64,000 nt of DNA, from assembly GCA_022457155.1 (NCBI GenBank), contig JAJGOT010000003.1, positions 1,821,001 through 1,885,000 on the forward strand. The letters are read 5' to 3'. Below the pieces are notes generated by a model. It was not told where the DNA came from. It saw only the letters and a list, made by a program, of their open reading frames with translations, and ran no database searches. How positions within the stretch are numbered: the stretch's first letter is position 1; each line of letters opens with the position of its first letter. The position numbers and the translations under genes were made by a program. This document shows positions 49,058 to 59,190 of this stretch, one piece after another. The stretch is from Cladopsammia gracilis. Taxonomy: Eukaryota > Cnidaria > Anthozoa > Scleractinia > Dendrophylliidae.

Positions 49058-52000
49058 ATGGCGCAACCCCGACAACGAAGACGGCGTGATGCCGATCAAC
49101 ACGAGCTGATTGCCTGGCTGGACGAACAGGCACGAAATCTTGAGCGGTTCGAGCCTGCCGACGACAATAATGCTGAGGTCGAACCTCAAAACAACCCACA
49201 GGATTTAGATTTTGAACAATTTGTTCAAGTCTATGATCAGGTTGACCGATGGGTTGAACACGGCAGACGAATAATCCGGTTTCGTTTTGCAACCGATCTC
49301 GAAAAACCCCTTGTCGCCAGAATTTTGAACAAAATCAAGCAAAATGTTCAAACACGGCATGCAATCAATTTACGGTTCACAGTCGAGTTACGAAACACTG
49401 AAACCGAGGAGTTGAGGCGGTTTTATCAAAACAACAACTACAGTCGTTGGCTAGCCACTCTCTCCGAGACACGACAGTGGTTGCAAGTTCAGGAAGAGCT
49501 TCGTCTCCAAAACGCAAACCTCAAAAGGCCTGACACCAAATGGGTTTACGAACGCACTGTCCTGCTTGATCTTAAAGTCGTGCTTGATCGACAACCACTG
49601 CAAATAGGCCTCGGGCGGCTTCCTGATTGGATACGCAACAAAAGAGAAGTCATTGCCCTTGACAACTTCAAAGACAATCTTTGTCTCTTTCGTTGCTTGG
49701 CTGTCCATCGAGGAGCTCGAAGAGATTACAACACTCGCAGAACCAGGGAACTCGCGGAAAGCTTCGCCTTTTATCCGGGGCTTCGAGACCAGCTAACTTT
49801 GCGGCATTTCTCCAAAATCGAAAAGCATTTCAAGCAAGGCATTGCCGCCTACCTTGTTCTCGCTAATGGTGATTTCATTTTATCTCACACCCCTGCGAAT
49901 TACGACAAGGTTGGTGTTTCAACCATGACCATCGGCATCTATGAAGGCCATGCCTTCTTGATCACCAATCTCAATAAAGTCACAAACAATTACACTTGTG
50001 GTGAGTGTGGTGGGAGGTTCACACGGGCTGATAACTTGAAGCGCCACGCCAAGACGTGTACTCGAGGCCAAACCAAAATCGACTGCCCTGGGAAACGTGT
50101 CCTTCCTCCAGAGTCAGCTTTTGAGAAAGCCTTTTACCCAGAAGGCGGTTTCGGTGTCAAGGCAGTGTGCTGGCTCGAGTGGGTGGCGAAACAGGCCAAC
50201 AAGCACATCCACCATCACAGATGCGGCCATGGCGGTGAGAGGTATATTTGTGGGGCTCCAGTCGACGGCTATCACCCAGAAAGCAGAACAGTTTTTCAGT
50301 TTCACGGTTGTTTCTGGCACGGTTGTTTAGAGTGCTTTCCTGCACATGAACAAAGAAACGAAGTGATCACGACTGACCGTAAAGGCAACACAATCACAAG
50401 GACGGTTGCTTACCAAAAGACTCTGCAACGAACTCAGTTTCTTCGAGACGCCGGGTACACCGTGGTTCAAAGGTGGGAGCATGAAAGGCCTTACCCCTGG
50501 TTTAATGACCATTGCCCACAGAAAAGAAACAAAACTTATCCACACGCGATCGTCTACGACTTCGAAGCGTATCAGGATAAGACCAAGGCAGCTCGCCCGA
50601 CATACGGGCTCTCTTATGAAAGCGAGCATGTGCCCATCTCAGTCTCCATTGCCGACACGCTGAACCCTGAGCCTGAGTACATTTGCTCCAAAGACCCTGA
50701 CGAGCTTATCGCTCTGTTTTATGCCTCCCTTGAGTGGCGAGCCGCAGCCATCCGAGAGGCTGTGGCTGACCAATATATGCCCCCAGACCTTGAGAATCTC
50801 CCTGAGAAGCAACTCAAGCTCATCGACAAATGGTGCAACCAAGTTCCTGTGGTCGGCTTCAACTCAGGCCATTACGATCTCAAGCTTATCCGCAAGTACT
50901 TTGTTTCTCGCTTTGCTCAAGAGAACGAGGTCTTCGCCGCGGAGAAAGAGGGGCGCATCATGTTCATCAACACTCCCAGCTACAAGTTCTTGGACATCGT
51001 GAATTATTTGGCCCCAGGCATTACGTACGATAGGTGGGTCAAGTCCTAGCTCCCATACGAGTGGTTTGACAGTGCTGACAAGCTTGATTACCCTGGGCTT
51101 CCCCCATACGAGTGCTGGTACTCACAACTCAAAAATGCCTTCGTTCTTTCTCCTCAGGAGCACGAGGAATGCAATCGCATCTTTCACGAGAAAGGTATGC
51201 AGACATTCGGAGACTGGCTGGAGTATTACAACAATCTAGACGTGTCTCCCTTCCTCGAAGCTCTCCAAACGATGAAGGGCTTTTACACGAGCCTCGGGGG
51301 TTCACATCTTCAAAGACGCGGTCTCCTTGCCAGGAGTATCCATGCAATACGTCTTGCGAGGCTCATTGAAAGGGGGACGAGGCCGCAGGGCTCCAGAACT
51401 ATACGCCCCGGCCCAGAAGCATACGCCATGCTGAAGGGGGTTGTGGTTGGAGGGCCAAGCCTGGTCTTCACCCGCAAACACGTGCGCGGTGAAACCCGCA
51501 TCCGCTCTCACAAAAACGCCTTAGCCCACATCACGAAACGGATTGTGGGGTTCGATGCGAATTCTCTTTACCCCAGCACGATGCTGCAGGAGATGCCCTG
51601 TGGTAAAGAGAAGGTTGTGCATTATGATGACCCGGTGCAGGCGGGTAGAGAGCTTTCCTTTCTCCTTCTCAGAGGCAGGTGGTTCGGGTTTGCGGAGGTG
51701 GACATCGAAGTCCCTCGAAAGTTGTGGGAGCAGTTCGAAGAGTTTCCCCCGTTGTTCATCAACCAACCAGTGCCTAACGAATGTGTGCCCCAGCATATGC
51801 ACGATTACCTCCAAGAAAGTGGCCGAACCCGCTTTCCCGACCAGAAAAAGCTTCTGGGTGTGTTGTCAGCGAAAAAGATGCTTATCTACGCACCCCTCTT
51901 GACATGGTACCTCAACAGTGGGTTCAAGATCACGGCAGTCTACCGCACGATCAATTATAGACCCCAAAAACTCTTCGACTGGTTCGTTCGCGAGGTCGCC

Positions 52001-52822
52001 GAAAACCGAAGGAAAGGCGACGCTGATAAGGATAAGGCATTGCTTGCCGAAGTGTTCAAGCTCCTTGGCAACAGCGCTTACGGTAAGTTCATCGAAGCCG
52101 TGGAGCGCCAAACAAGAACGGTGTACACAACTGATGAGGACGAGGTCGACAAGAATCTCCGCTCACCTTTGTTCGAAGACCTCGAAGAGATCGGAGAGGC
52201 CTACAAGATCGAGCTACGCAAGCAAAAGATCGCAATCGACCGCCCCTTTCAAGTCGGTACTGTTGTGTATCAACTTGCCAAGCTCCGCATGCTGGAGTTC
52301 TATTACGACTTCCTTGATTGCTTCATCGACAGGCGCGACTTCGAGCTTATCCAGATGGACACAGACAGCATGTACTTCGCTCTTGCTCACGACACTCTCG
52401 AAGAAGCAGTTCGCCCAGAACTTCGCGCCCAGTTCGAGGCAGAGAAGAAGAATTGGTTGGCGTGGGACAAGTGGAGTGGTAGAGAGCCTGGCTTATTCAA
52501 GCTTGAGAAGGAAGGTACACGGGCCATCGCCCTGTGCAGCAAGTGTTATTACGTAGAAAACGAGGCTGGCGGAGGGGCCAAGATGTCCTCCAAGGGAGTC
52601 AACAAGAATCAGAACGAGCTTCGCTGGGAAAGGTACGAAAGAGCCCTGCAAGGGGGTAGGGACATGGCCACCAACAGGGGCTTTCGAATGCACAACGGGG
52701 CCATGTTCACATATCAGCAGCACAAGCTGGGCCTCAGCGCCTACTACGACAAGCGTTGGGTGTTGCCAGACGGCATCCACACAGAACCGATCGAGTTTCA
52801 CAGCCCAGCGGGTGGCAACTGA
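49058..52822 (+). pseudogene. POLB: Family B DNA polymerase of a different lineage (Polinton-2)
   Basis: Coding for about 1254 residues; start after TATATACGCA-ATGG. A TAG at 51047-51049 is in frame, and near 51295-51415 the coding sense runs in another frame between two compensating shifts. Order: D-N-L-C (about 204) and E-G-H-A (about 296) pair, again OTU-like; C2H2 finger CGECGGRFTRADNLKRHAKTC (about 314); a VSR-like nuclease motif FQFHGCFWHGCLECF (about 411); exonuclease YDFEAY (about 500); motif A FDANSLYPSTML (about 831), motif B KLLGNSAYGKF (about 1000), motif C MDTDSMYF (about 1099). Apart from generic motifs it does not align with the Polinton-1 polymerase, which has an endonuclease VII-like block instead. 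Confidence 0.9.
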
Positions 52823-53787
52823 GTACCCGGCGGCACAACCATCAACTCCTCACGAACGAACCCGCGCTTGGGTCCGTCGTACAGATAATACACAACAGGT
52901 GTATCTGGCTTGGTGACAACCTTCTCGATGTTGTAGACTTTCAAAGACCAGATCGGATCCGTCGCCCGTCGACTACCCCCCTCAAGCTCACCGGGGTAAT
53001 ACAGATATCTTAAGTTCACCATAGGTGGGAGCTTCTTTTCATTCACCCCAACAGGCCTAGCATATGGGGTTGCAGGCTTGGCCGAGGTTGCTTTCTCTTT
53101 GATTGCTTGTGCAGGCTTCTTGCCAGTTAATCTGGTTACTTCATTATTCAAGGCAGAGACAACATCTGGCAATCTTTTAACCCAAGCAGTCGAACGGCCA
53201 GAGGGTAGATTCATCTCAACTGCGCACTGGTAACCAAACAATCGTTCAGCCAGGGTTCTGTTGAATCTTTCAACAATCCCTTGGTCTCTGTGGATATCAA
53301 CACGCCCACGACGAATGGTTGTTTTATGAGCCCCAGTCTCTTTAGTCACAGCTCCCATAAACTCTGTCCCCGGATCGACTTGCAACAGTTGTGGCCATTT
53401 CAAAGGCCCACGCCTATATACCCGGGTTAACGCCTTCGAAACTTCATCAGACTCTTTCGAAGTCAAGGGCTCTGCTGCTTTGTAACGGCTTGCTACATCA
53501 ACAACTGTCAAAGCATATTTGTAAATCTTTCGTCCATGAGGTAGTTTGTCGTGTGGCAAAAAAAGTAGATCTGCTTGATGCACTGCATTAGGAGTCTGGA
53601 CATCAAACTTGGGCCGAGGGATATGGCGTGGCGCTGGGAGATATACTTGCCAAAGGGCTTGTTTGACGAGCCATTTCTTTGCCGCCTCTTCAGATACCTT
53701 GGCTGCTGCAGCTAGCTTTTTGACAGCGGCAAGTCCTTTCCAATAGCCTTTGGGACCGTAATAGATCTTTGAGAGTTTAGCCTCCAT
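52798..53787 (-). CDS. INT: Retroviral-type (rve/DDE) integrase
   Basis: 329 residues, intact; about 94% identical by eye to 23110-24099, with the triad in the same positions. The differences cluster in the last 90 residues (ARPVGVNEKKLPPM, YNIEKVVTKPDTPV), next to the point where the two elements stop resembling each other. It overlaps the polymerase 3' end by 25 bases, the same overlap as in Polinton-1. Confidence 0.93.
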   Translation of the reverse strand: MEAKLSKIYYGPKGYWKGLAAVKKLAAAAKVSEEAAKKWLVKQALWQVYLPAPRHIPRPKFDVQTPNAVHQADLLFLPHDKLPHGRKIYKYALTVVDVASRYKAAEPLTSKESDEVSKALTRVYRRGPLKWPQLLQVDPGTEFMGAVTKETGAHKTTIRRGRVDIHRDQGIVERFNRTLAERLFGYQCAVEMNLPSGRSTAWVKRLPDVVSALNNEVTRLTGKKPAQAIKEKATSAKPATPYARPVGVNEKKLPPMVNLRYLYYPGELEGGSRRATDPIWSLKVYNIEKVVTKPDTPVVYYLYDGPKRGFVREELMVVPPGTQLPPAGL

Positions 53788-53800
53788 ATACATATGTGTT

Positions 53801-54229
53801 TTACAGAAAGCGAAACGCCGCATAGCCAAGGGCGAGCGCGCCAGTGCCGATAAACAAGAGTTCGCCTTGTTTCTGCTGTGGGCCTGGTTTATAGAAGTCA
53901 GAGAACTCAGGCTCTTTGGGGAGTGTTATTTGCTGCTCCCGATGTGTTTGATTGTAGAGCACTAGAGCTTGGTCAGTGTCTTGAAAGTTGTGTTTCGCTT
54001 GATCTTTGATCCGATCATTGCTGGCAATCCAGTCGAGGAGCTTTGTGCGGTCTTTCTGATATTTAGCGTAGGCCGCTTGATAGGCCTCTAACGCCTTGTC
54101 GTGTCTGGTCTTCTCTTCCAGAGCGGCTTTCCCACTGTCGCCGGAAAGATATTTTGCGAGATAGTTGCCTCCAGTGAAAGCAGCGGCATTCAAAATTGCT
54201 CCACCAACCATAATAGCGATTGAGGCCAT
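53801..54229 (-). CDS. Small protein with hydrophobic ends
   Basis: 142 residues, homologue of 22634-23071. Hydrophobic N-terminus (ASIAIMVGGAILNAAAFTGG), charged helix, hydrophobic C-terminus (LLFIGTGALALGYAAFRFL). Follows TATATATA and a short leader. Intact. Confidence 0.75.
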   Translation of the reverse strand: MASIAIMVGGAILNAAAFTGGNYLAKYLSGDSGKAALEEKTRHDKALEAYQAAYAKYQKDRTKLLDWIASNDRIKDQAKHNFQDTDQALVLYNQTHREQQITLPKEPEFSDFYKPGPQQKQGELLFIGTGALALGYAAFRFL

Positions 54230-54244
54230 TGCTATATATATGAT

Positions 54245-54466
54245 TTACATTGAGGCAGGGAGGATCTTCTGGTCCTCGAGATATTTCTTGAGAGCTATGC
54301 TCCCAGCCATGACGGCAGTGAACTTCACATAGTTCATGAGATTCGAGCTGGGGTCGGCCGTGAGATTTTCCTTGACGACCTTTTTGCCAACCCAGCCAAT
54401 ACTTGCGACAAGGCCAGTTATTGTGGCAGCATCAAGAACAGCTTTCACGAGCTTGTTGTCAGACAT
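54245..54466 (-). CDS. Small conserved membrane protein, 73 residues
   Basis: Same length as 22387-22608. The start is ATG 54466, after a TATATATATATATAC run; an earlier in-frame ATG (54544) lies in the neighbouring gene. Two hydrophobic segments; intact. Confidence 0.75.
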   Translation of the reverse strand: MSDNKLVKAVLDAATITGLVASIGWVGKKVVKENLTADPSSNLMNYVKFTAVMAGSIALKKYLEDQKILPASM

Positions 54467-54491
54467 GGTGTATATATATATATATGTTTTT

Positions 54492-54941
54492 TTACTCCAT
54501 CTCGCGAATTCTTCGTCTCGGTGGTGGGGGAGTTTGAACTTCATTCACCACTGTCGGCGCAGGGGCTGGGGTCGGGGCTTTGCGTCTAAGTGTATTCATA
54601 ATGGCCTCGCGTTGGTAATAGACACCCCAAGCGGATATAATTACGCCGACAACCGTTATAATCCAGAAACCAGAGTTGCTGCTAGCTTCTTCATTTATCG
54701 AGTTTTGGGGTGCCGAGTTTGGGGTAGGCTCGTTTGTTGCTTTAGAAGCTTGTGCTTGTGCTTGTTTTTTTGCCTCTCTTGCCAGGCGGTTGCGCTCAGC
54801 AAGCCTTTTGCCAGAAGCAACACGACCAGGGTTTTTCGCTGGAGCAGTCTTTGGGATATCAGCAGTAACGTGCATGTTGGTTGTGGGTGCTGCTGGCGCG
54901 ACTGTTTCTTCAGGCACCGTCTCGAGTGGTAGAGCCATCAT
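54492..54941 (-). CDS. Basic single-pass membrane protein
   Basis: 149 residues; homologue of 21897-22353 and intact. PGRVASGKRLAERNRLAREAKK is conserved exactly or nearly so; one membrane segment (GFWIITVVGVIISAWGVYY) precedes QREAIM. The spacer regions (Ala/Pro/Asn-rich) diverge. Starts with two consecutive Met codons after TATATACAC. Confidence 0.75.
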   Translation of the reverse strand: MMALPLETVPEETVAPAAPTTNMHVTADIPKTAPAKNPGRVASGKRLAERNRLAREAKKQAQAQASKATNEPTPNSAPQNSINEEASSNSGFWIITVVGVIISAWGVYYQREAIMNTLRRKAPTPAPAPTVVNEVQTPPPPRRRIREME

Positions 54942-54977
54942 GTGTATATATGTATATTTTTTATTTTAAACCTTCGT

Positions 54978-55031
54978 GGTTTCTGTCAGGTTTCTGCCAG
55001 GTTCCTGCCAGGTTCCGCCAGGTTCCTGCCA
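54978..55031. repeat. 11-bp minisatellite
   Basis: About five copies of tgccaggttcc, on the other strand ggaacctggca, just after the stop of the gene at 55034. Same period and place as 21779-21852, but different unit sequence. Confidence 0.8.
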
Positions 55032-55033
55032 GA

Positions 55034-55624
55034 TTATGTGTCAAAAATTTCATCAAAACATGTGTCAACTTCATCAAAACCCTCGAGTGGGTAACCTTCC
55101 CCATCTCTGCTTGTGTGTACAGGTGGAGAAGGTTCAGGGGGCTTGAAGTCGATGTGTTTTGTAGTGATCAAAACAGCATTGGCCAAGGCCAAGAATCGCC
55201 CACAACGCAGTGCAATGTTTCCAGCAAGAGATGAAAGTTCATGGTTAATCATGTAGTCATTTTTGAGTTCTTTCTGCAGGGCCTCCACATCGTCAATCTT
55301 AACAACCATGCCGGCACCTTTGGTTGCGAACATTATAACGCTGTCAATCAGAGACTCGGTCGTCTTGTTGCCGACATAGGCTTCATACCTTTTGTAGTAC
55401 TTTTCAACCTCTTTATCCGTCAGGCGCTTCACCTTCTCGTGTGTGAGCTGGGCACCGATGGCCTCTTTTGATTTGCCGGTTGAAACAAGGACTGCCAGTT
55501 TCTCGCGTTGAGCTGGAGTGTCATTACCTGTTAAGACTTCAGGAATCGCTGATGGCAAGGAGCTATCAGGGGTTGCCTCTAGCAACTGCATGATTTCATC
55601 GTCGTCTGGGTGGTTTGTCGCCAT
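55034..55624 (-). CDS. Conserved soluble protein, unknown
   Basis: 196 residues, intact homologue of 21176-21776. Conserved REKLAVLVSTGKSKEAIG, VKRLTDKEVEKYYKRYEAYV, NKTTESLIDSVIMF and the acidic tail EGYPLEGFDEV. The N-terminus (DDDEIMQLLEATPDSSLPSA) is variable. Family not recognised. Confidence 0.72.
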   Translation of the reverse strand: MATNHPDDDEIMQLLEATPDSSLPSAIPEVLTGNDTPAQREKLAVLVSTGKSKEAIGAQLTHEKVKRLTDKEVEKYYKRYEAYVGNKTTESLIDSVIMFATKGAGMVVKIDDVEALQKELKNDYMINHELSSLAGNIALRCGRFLALANAVLITTKHIDFKPPEPSPPVHTSRDGEGYPLEGFDEVDTCFDEIFDT

Positions 55625-55642
55625 TGCGTATATATTATGTAT

Positions 55643-55880
55643 TTATTTTTCAATTATTCTCTTGATGTCAGGCAAAAGACTTTCAACCTCACGTATAAGC
55701 GCGGTCATGGTGGCTGGGCACAGTGACTTTCAAAGGATAGCGGTTAAGAAGCATGAGACGCATATCGTCCGCGTCAGCGGTTTTGATTATCTGTATTTGC
55801 ATCTCCTCCGCATGACTCTGCAATTCACCCAGAAGTTGTGAAAAGACCGTGAGCTTGTGGATACTGGTTGAGGTGTTCAT
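55643..55880 (-). pseudogene. Small helical protein, frameshifted
   Basis: Homologue of 20906-21145. The first 55 residues are in one frame (IHKLTVFSQLLGELQSH, LMLLNRYPL) and the end (LIREVESLLPDIKRII) in another, with a one-base shift near 55710. Confidence 0.65.
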
Positions 55881-55902
55881 GGTTCAGCGTATATATATGT
55901 TT

Positions 55903-56502
55903 TCACATTTTCAATTCTATCCCATATGGGTGCCGCAGAGAGAAGACTAGGTGAGAAAACTTGTGCCCCTTTAATTTTGCAATCAACTCTTTGTACTCTT
56001 GTTGTTCAAGCTCACCGGCATAGTCATCAAAGATGGCCTTCGTTGTTTTGCTTGATGGGGTGTAAAAAAGCACAATCGCTGCAACGTTTTCCCTAAAGGG
56101 TTTCGCAATGCTGGTTAACTGTTGGGTTAGCACCCACACCGACAAGCCGTTGTGGCGAGCACTGAACCCTAGTTTCACAAGTTGACTCGTGCGACCTTTC
56201 ACATCCTTCGAAGCAGCACAGTCATCGAGCACAAAGAGCGTGTTTGTCCCGTCGAAGAAATAACTGGCTAAAGTTAACCATGTTTCAATCTCATGCTGCT
56301 GACAATCTATCACGAAAATGCGTGGCTCCGGGTCCACGAAACCGTCGTAGGTCTTGTTGTGGACAAATGTTGGGCAGAAGAGAACAATATAGTCAAAGTT
56401 GCCCCTGAAGGGGCCACGCAGCTGATTCAGAAGATATTGTGTTTTGCCAGAGTTAGTCGGCCCGATAATTAGTGCATTGAATGGCAGCTATCGTGGGTCC
56501 AT
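55903..56502 (-). pseudogene. Packaging ATPase with early stop
   Basis: 199 codons, the same length as 20291-20890. Promoter AAAAATATAG lies directly before ATG 56502. Codon 5 is TAG (56488-56490), which would abolish the full-length product; a later Met at 56337 lies beyond Walker A (GPTNSGKT, near 56450). Walker B (TLFVLDD) and WVLTQQ are intact. The gene lacks the short upstream frame present in Polinton-1. Confidence 0.85.
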
Positions 56503-56518
56503 CTATATTTTTGTGTGT

Positions 56519-57769
56519 TTAGTACTGAACCGCCTGCAGCTGTCTGTCCATGATGTTCATCTGTGAGTCGCTGATGGTGTAGATGTGGCAGTGCACGTTT
56601 CCCGAGCCGGAGGTTGTCCTTTCGAGCTCAAGATGTACGCCGTCCTTTGTGTTGACGAGGCGTTGGCCGTTGCCATGTAGGGTTGTATCAGCCATTGATC
56701 TAAGGTCAATAAGGAGCCCGAACTTGTTGCCCGTGAGATATTTTGTTAGATTCATGTTGGGCCTGCCATCACCCCTCTTTTTGAAGAGGCGACTGACCTC
56801 ACGCCACATATCGGTCCCGTTGATGCCTTCGTTGTAAATCCTGTTAGGAGAGCCGTTTATGGTGACATTAACTTTGGTGATGTCTGGGCTGAAGTATTTT
56901 TCTGAGTCCCTGGCTCCTGCCGTGTAGGGTTCGATGAATAGCAGAAGGATGGCTTTCAGTGACCTGCGCTGTGGGTTCACCCTGAGATTCAGCCGTGCGT
57001 CTGAACCCTTCGAGAAGGGGACCACTTCCTCTCGCATGATATGGTCGTAGGCAAACTCTTTTCCGCTAGAGTATACACTTGTTGCCTCGTCAGCCAGCTG
57101 CTTACTTCAGATTGTCTCGTACTCAAGCTGGATATTTGTCAACTTGTAGACAAGCTTGCTTGTATCCGAACCCCTGACAACTTGAGAAGCCTGGGCGAGC
57201 GTTATCTCGAATGTCAAATCGTTGTAGAGTGCCTGTGGGTACATGACGCCGTGATCTGTTATAATCTGGTGGTCAAGGTTGATGCGGTATTTGTTTTTGT
57301 AAATGATCTCCAGCTTGTTTTCCGCATCCACGCCAGAGGTCTTCTTGTCGCCGGCACTAGAGCGAATCTTGCTCAAGTCTACACTCTGGATGCCCTCGGG
57401 GAGCAGGTTATCTCTCTTATCAACAGAAAGGAAAAGGTCCTCAAAGATTTTGTAAATATCGTACCCAACGGTGTCCTGGACAGTGGTGGCGGCAAACTTC
57501 ACAACAAGCCTGTCAACTAGTGCTCTGGAGACATTTTGTACAAGATAGTTGTTTGCGTGACCGCCAGCAAGGTCGATGTTAAAGAGCAAGGCAAGCGAGC
57601 CCGACACGATAACCTCATGTTCGTTGAGCTTGGGCACCGTAACGTACAGGGTCTCGCCGGGATTGGCTGAAGTGCGTTCAAAGGTGATGCGTTTTACGGT
57701 GCGCTCTGCTTTCATAGCACCAAGAATCTTCTCGGCATTCGTTGGGAGGAGGTTGGGTTGCACGGCCAT
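56519..57769 (-). pseudogene. Double-jelly-roll major capsid protein candidate, one stop
   Basis: 416 codons in one register from ATG 57769, broken only by an in-frame TGA at 57107-57109. Blocks as in 18865-20108: GHANNYLVQNVSRALVDRLVVKF, DTVGYDIYKIFEDLF, and in the second half SPDITKVNVTINGSPN, KFGLLIDLRSMAD, CHIYTISDSQMNI, final Tyr. The two capsid copies carry different single lesions at different places, so each must have lost function on its own. Confidence 0.65.
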
Positions 57770-57809
57770 AGCCAGAGTATATATATATAAATTTATATTT
57801 ATATACATC
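57770..57809. promoter_or_regulatory. Divergent promoter between capsid and coiled-coil genes
   Basis: 40 bases of tatatatataaatttatatt flanked by the two ATGs. Counterpart of 18823-18864. Confidence 0.65.
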
Positions 57810-59190
57810 ATGGCAATGGCAGAAGGTGGATATAAACCTGGCGAGAACGAAACCCCTTGGGAAGACCGGGGGGTTGATGATGACGACGACGAAGAAGAAG
57901 TTGACACAACAACCCCCCTTCAACCGGGAGCTGCATCCACCCCATATCCTGGCGGTGAAGAGTACGAAATGCATACACTGCCTCGCGAACAGAGTGGTTT
58001 TGATTCTGAAGCCATCCCTCTGCTTTCTGGCTTCTTAGATGCAACGGATAAAGCAACTAGGGTCGATGCAGCTATGGACTGGCTTAAAAGGCGCTTTCCG
58101 AGTGTAGATCTCAGCCGATTAGGGCCTATTGGTTTCGGTAAAAAACCAGGAAGCGAAGGCAAAATCGTTTCCTTTGGGGCAAGAGGCGGTGAAACTCCCG
58201 TTTTCAAGCAGGATGGTTCAGGGCTTCTTAAATCATTTACAAACAAGTTCAAAGGGGCTCTTGGCCCAAGCGCTGAAGAGATTATCGTTGAAGACAGAAC
58301 ATCAATAAGGGAAGAAAGACAAAGATTGAAGGAGGCAGAAAAACAACTGAAGGAGGCGGAAAGAATTGCTGTTGAACAACAAAAAAACAGCAAGTGAGGT
58401 TCAAAATCTCAGGGGAAGAATCGAAGAAACTCAAGCGAGGATTGAAACTCTGGAGCAGGAACACGGTTCAAATGTTGAGAGTCAAACCGAGCTAGATCGG
58501 TTAAAACAACTAAAGAAAAATCTTCAAGGCAATCTTGAAAACCAGACAAAAGAATTGGGCGCTATTCAAAAAATACAAAAACAACGAGACCAAGAGCAGG
58601 CAAAGGTTGACAAACTAAGAACACAACTTTCTGCGAAAACAAGGGAAAGAAATGCTGTCGAAGCAAGACTGAACTCCACCAAGCCGCTGGATGAGTTAAA
58701 CGAACAAGAGGCCGATCTTGTACGACAAAACGAGGAAGACAAGCGCGTGATAGAGGATGAGAACACTTCTCCCTCTGACAGAGAAGCCGCGGAAGCCCGT
58801 GTTGCTGAGCGAGAAGAAGAACTGGCAAGACTAAGAACACAGGTTCAGGAAAGAGAAGAAGCCTTACCTCTTCGAGAGCGGGTCAAAAATATCTTCAAGA
58901 AATATGGTTGGACCCTTCAAGCAGTTGTTCTGGCTGCAGGTCTAGTCATAGGCGCTGTGACGATTGCTGCAATGAATGGCGTAAAGACCGGCACCAAGGC
59001 TATTGGCAATGGGCTCAAAGCCCTAGGAAATAAGGTTGCCTCCATTCTGCCAGGCTTGATCGGCTCGATCGTGAACTTTATCTTCAAAGCTGCCGGCCAG
59101 GTTATATCCTTCCTTGGCGAGCACGCCTGGCTGCTGATCCTTGCCGTTGTAGGCTTTATGATTGAAAGGATCACCAAGCGCAGGAGATAA
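57810..59190 (+). pseudogene. Coiled-coil protein with membrane tail, frameshifted
   Basis: Start ATG 57810. The first frame closes at 58397; the rest reads in another frame (58366-59190), with the shift at an A7 run near 58380. Acidic N-terminus, globular part FPSVDLSRLGPIGFGK, long coiled coil and the conserved hydrophobic tail (GWTLQAVVLAAGLVIGAVTIAAMNG ... AWLLILAVVGFMIER). Homologue of 17356-18822. A homopolymer shift may be a sequencing error. Confidence 0.7.
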
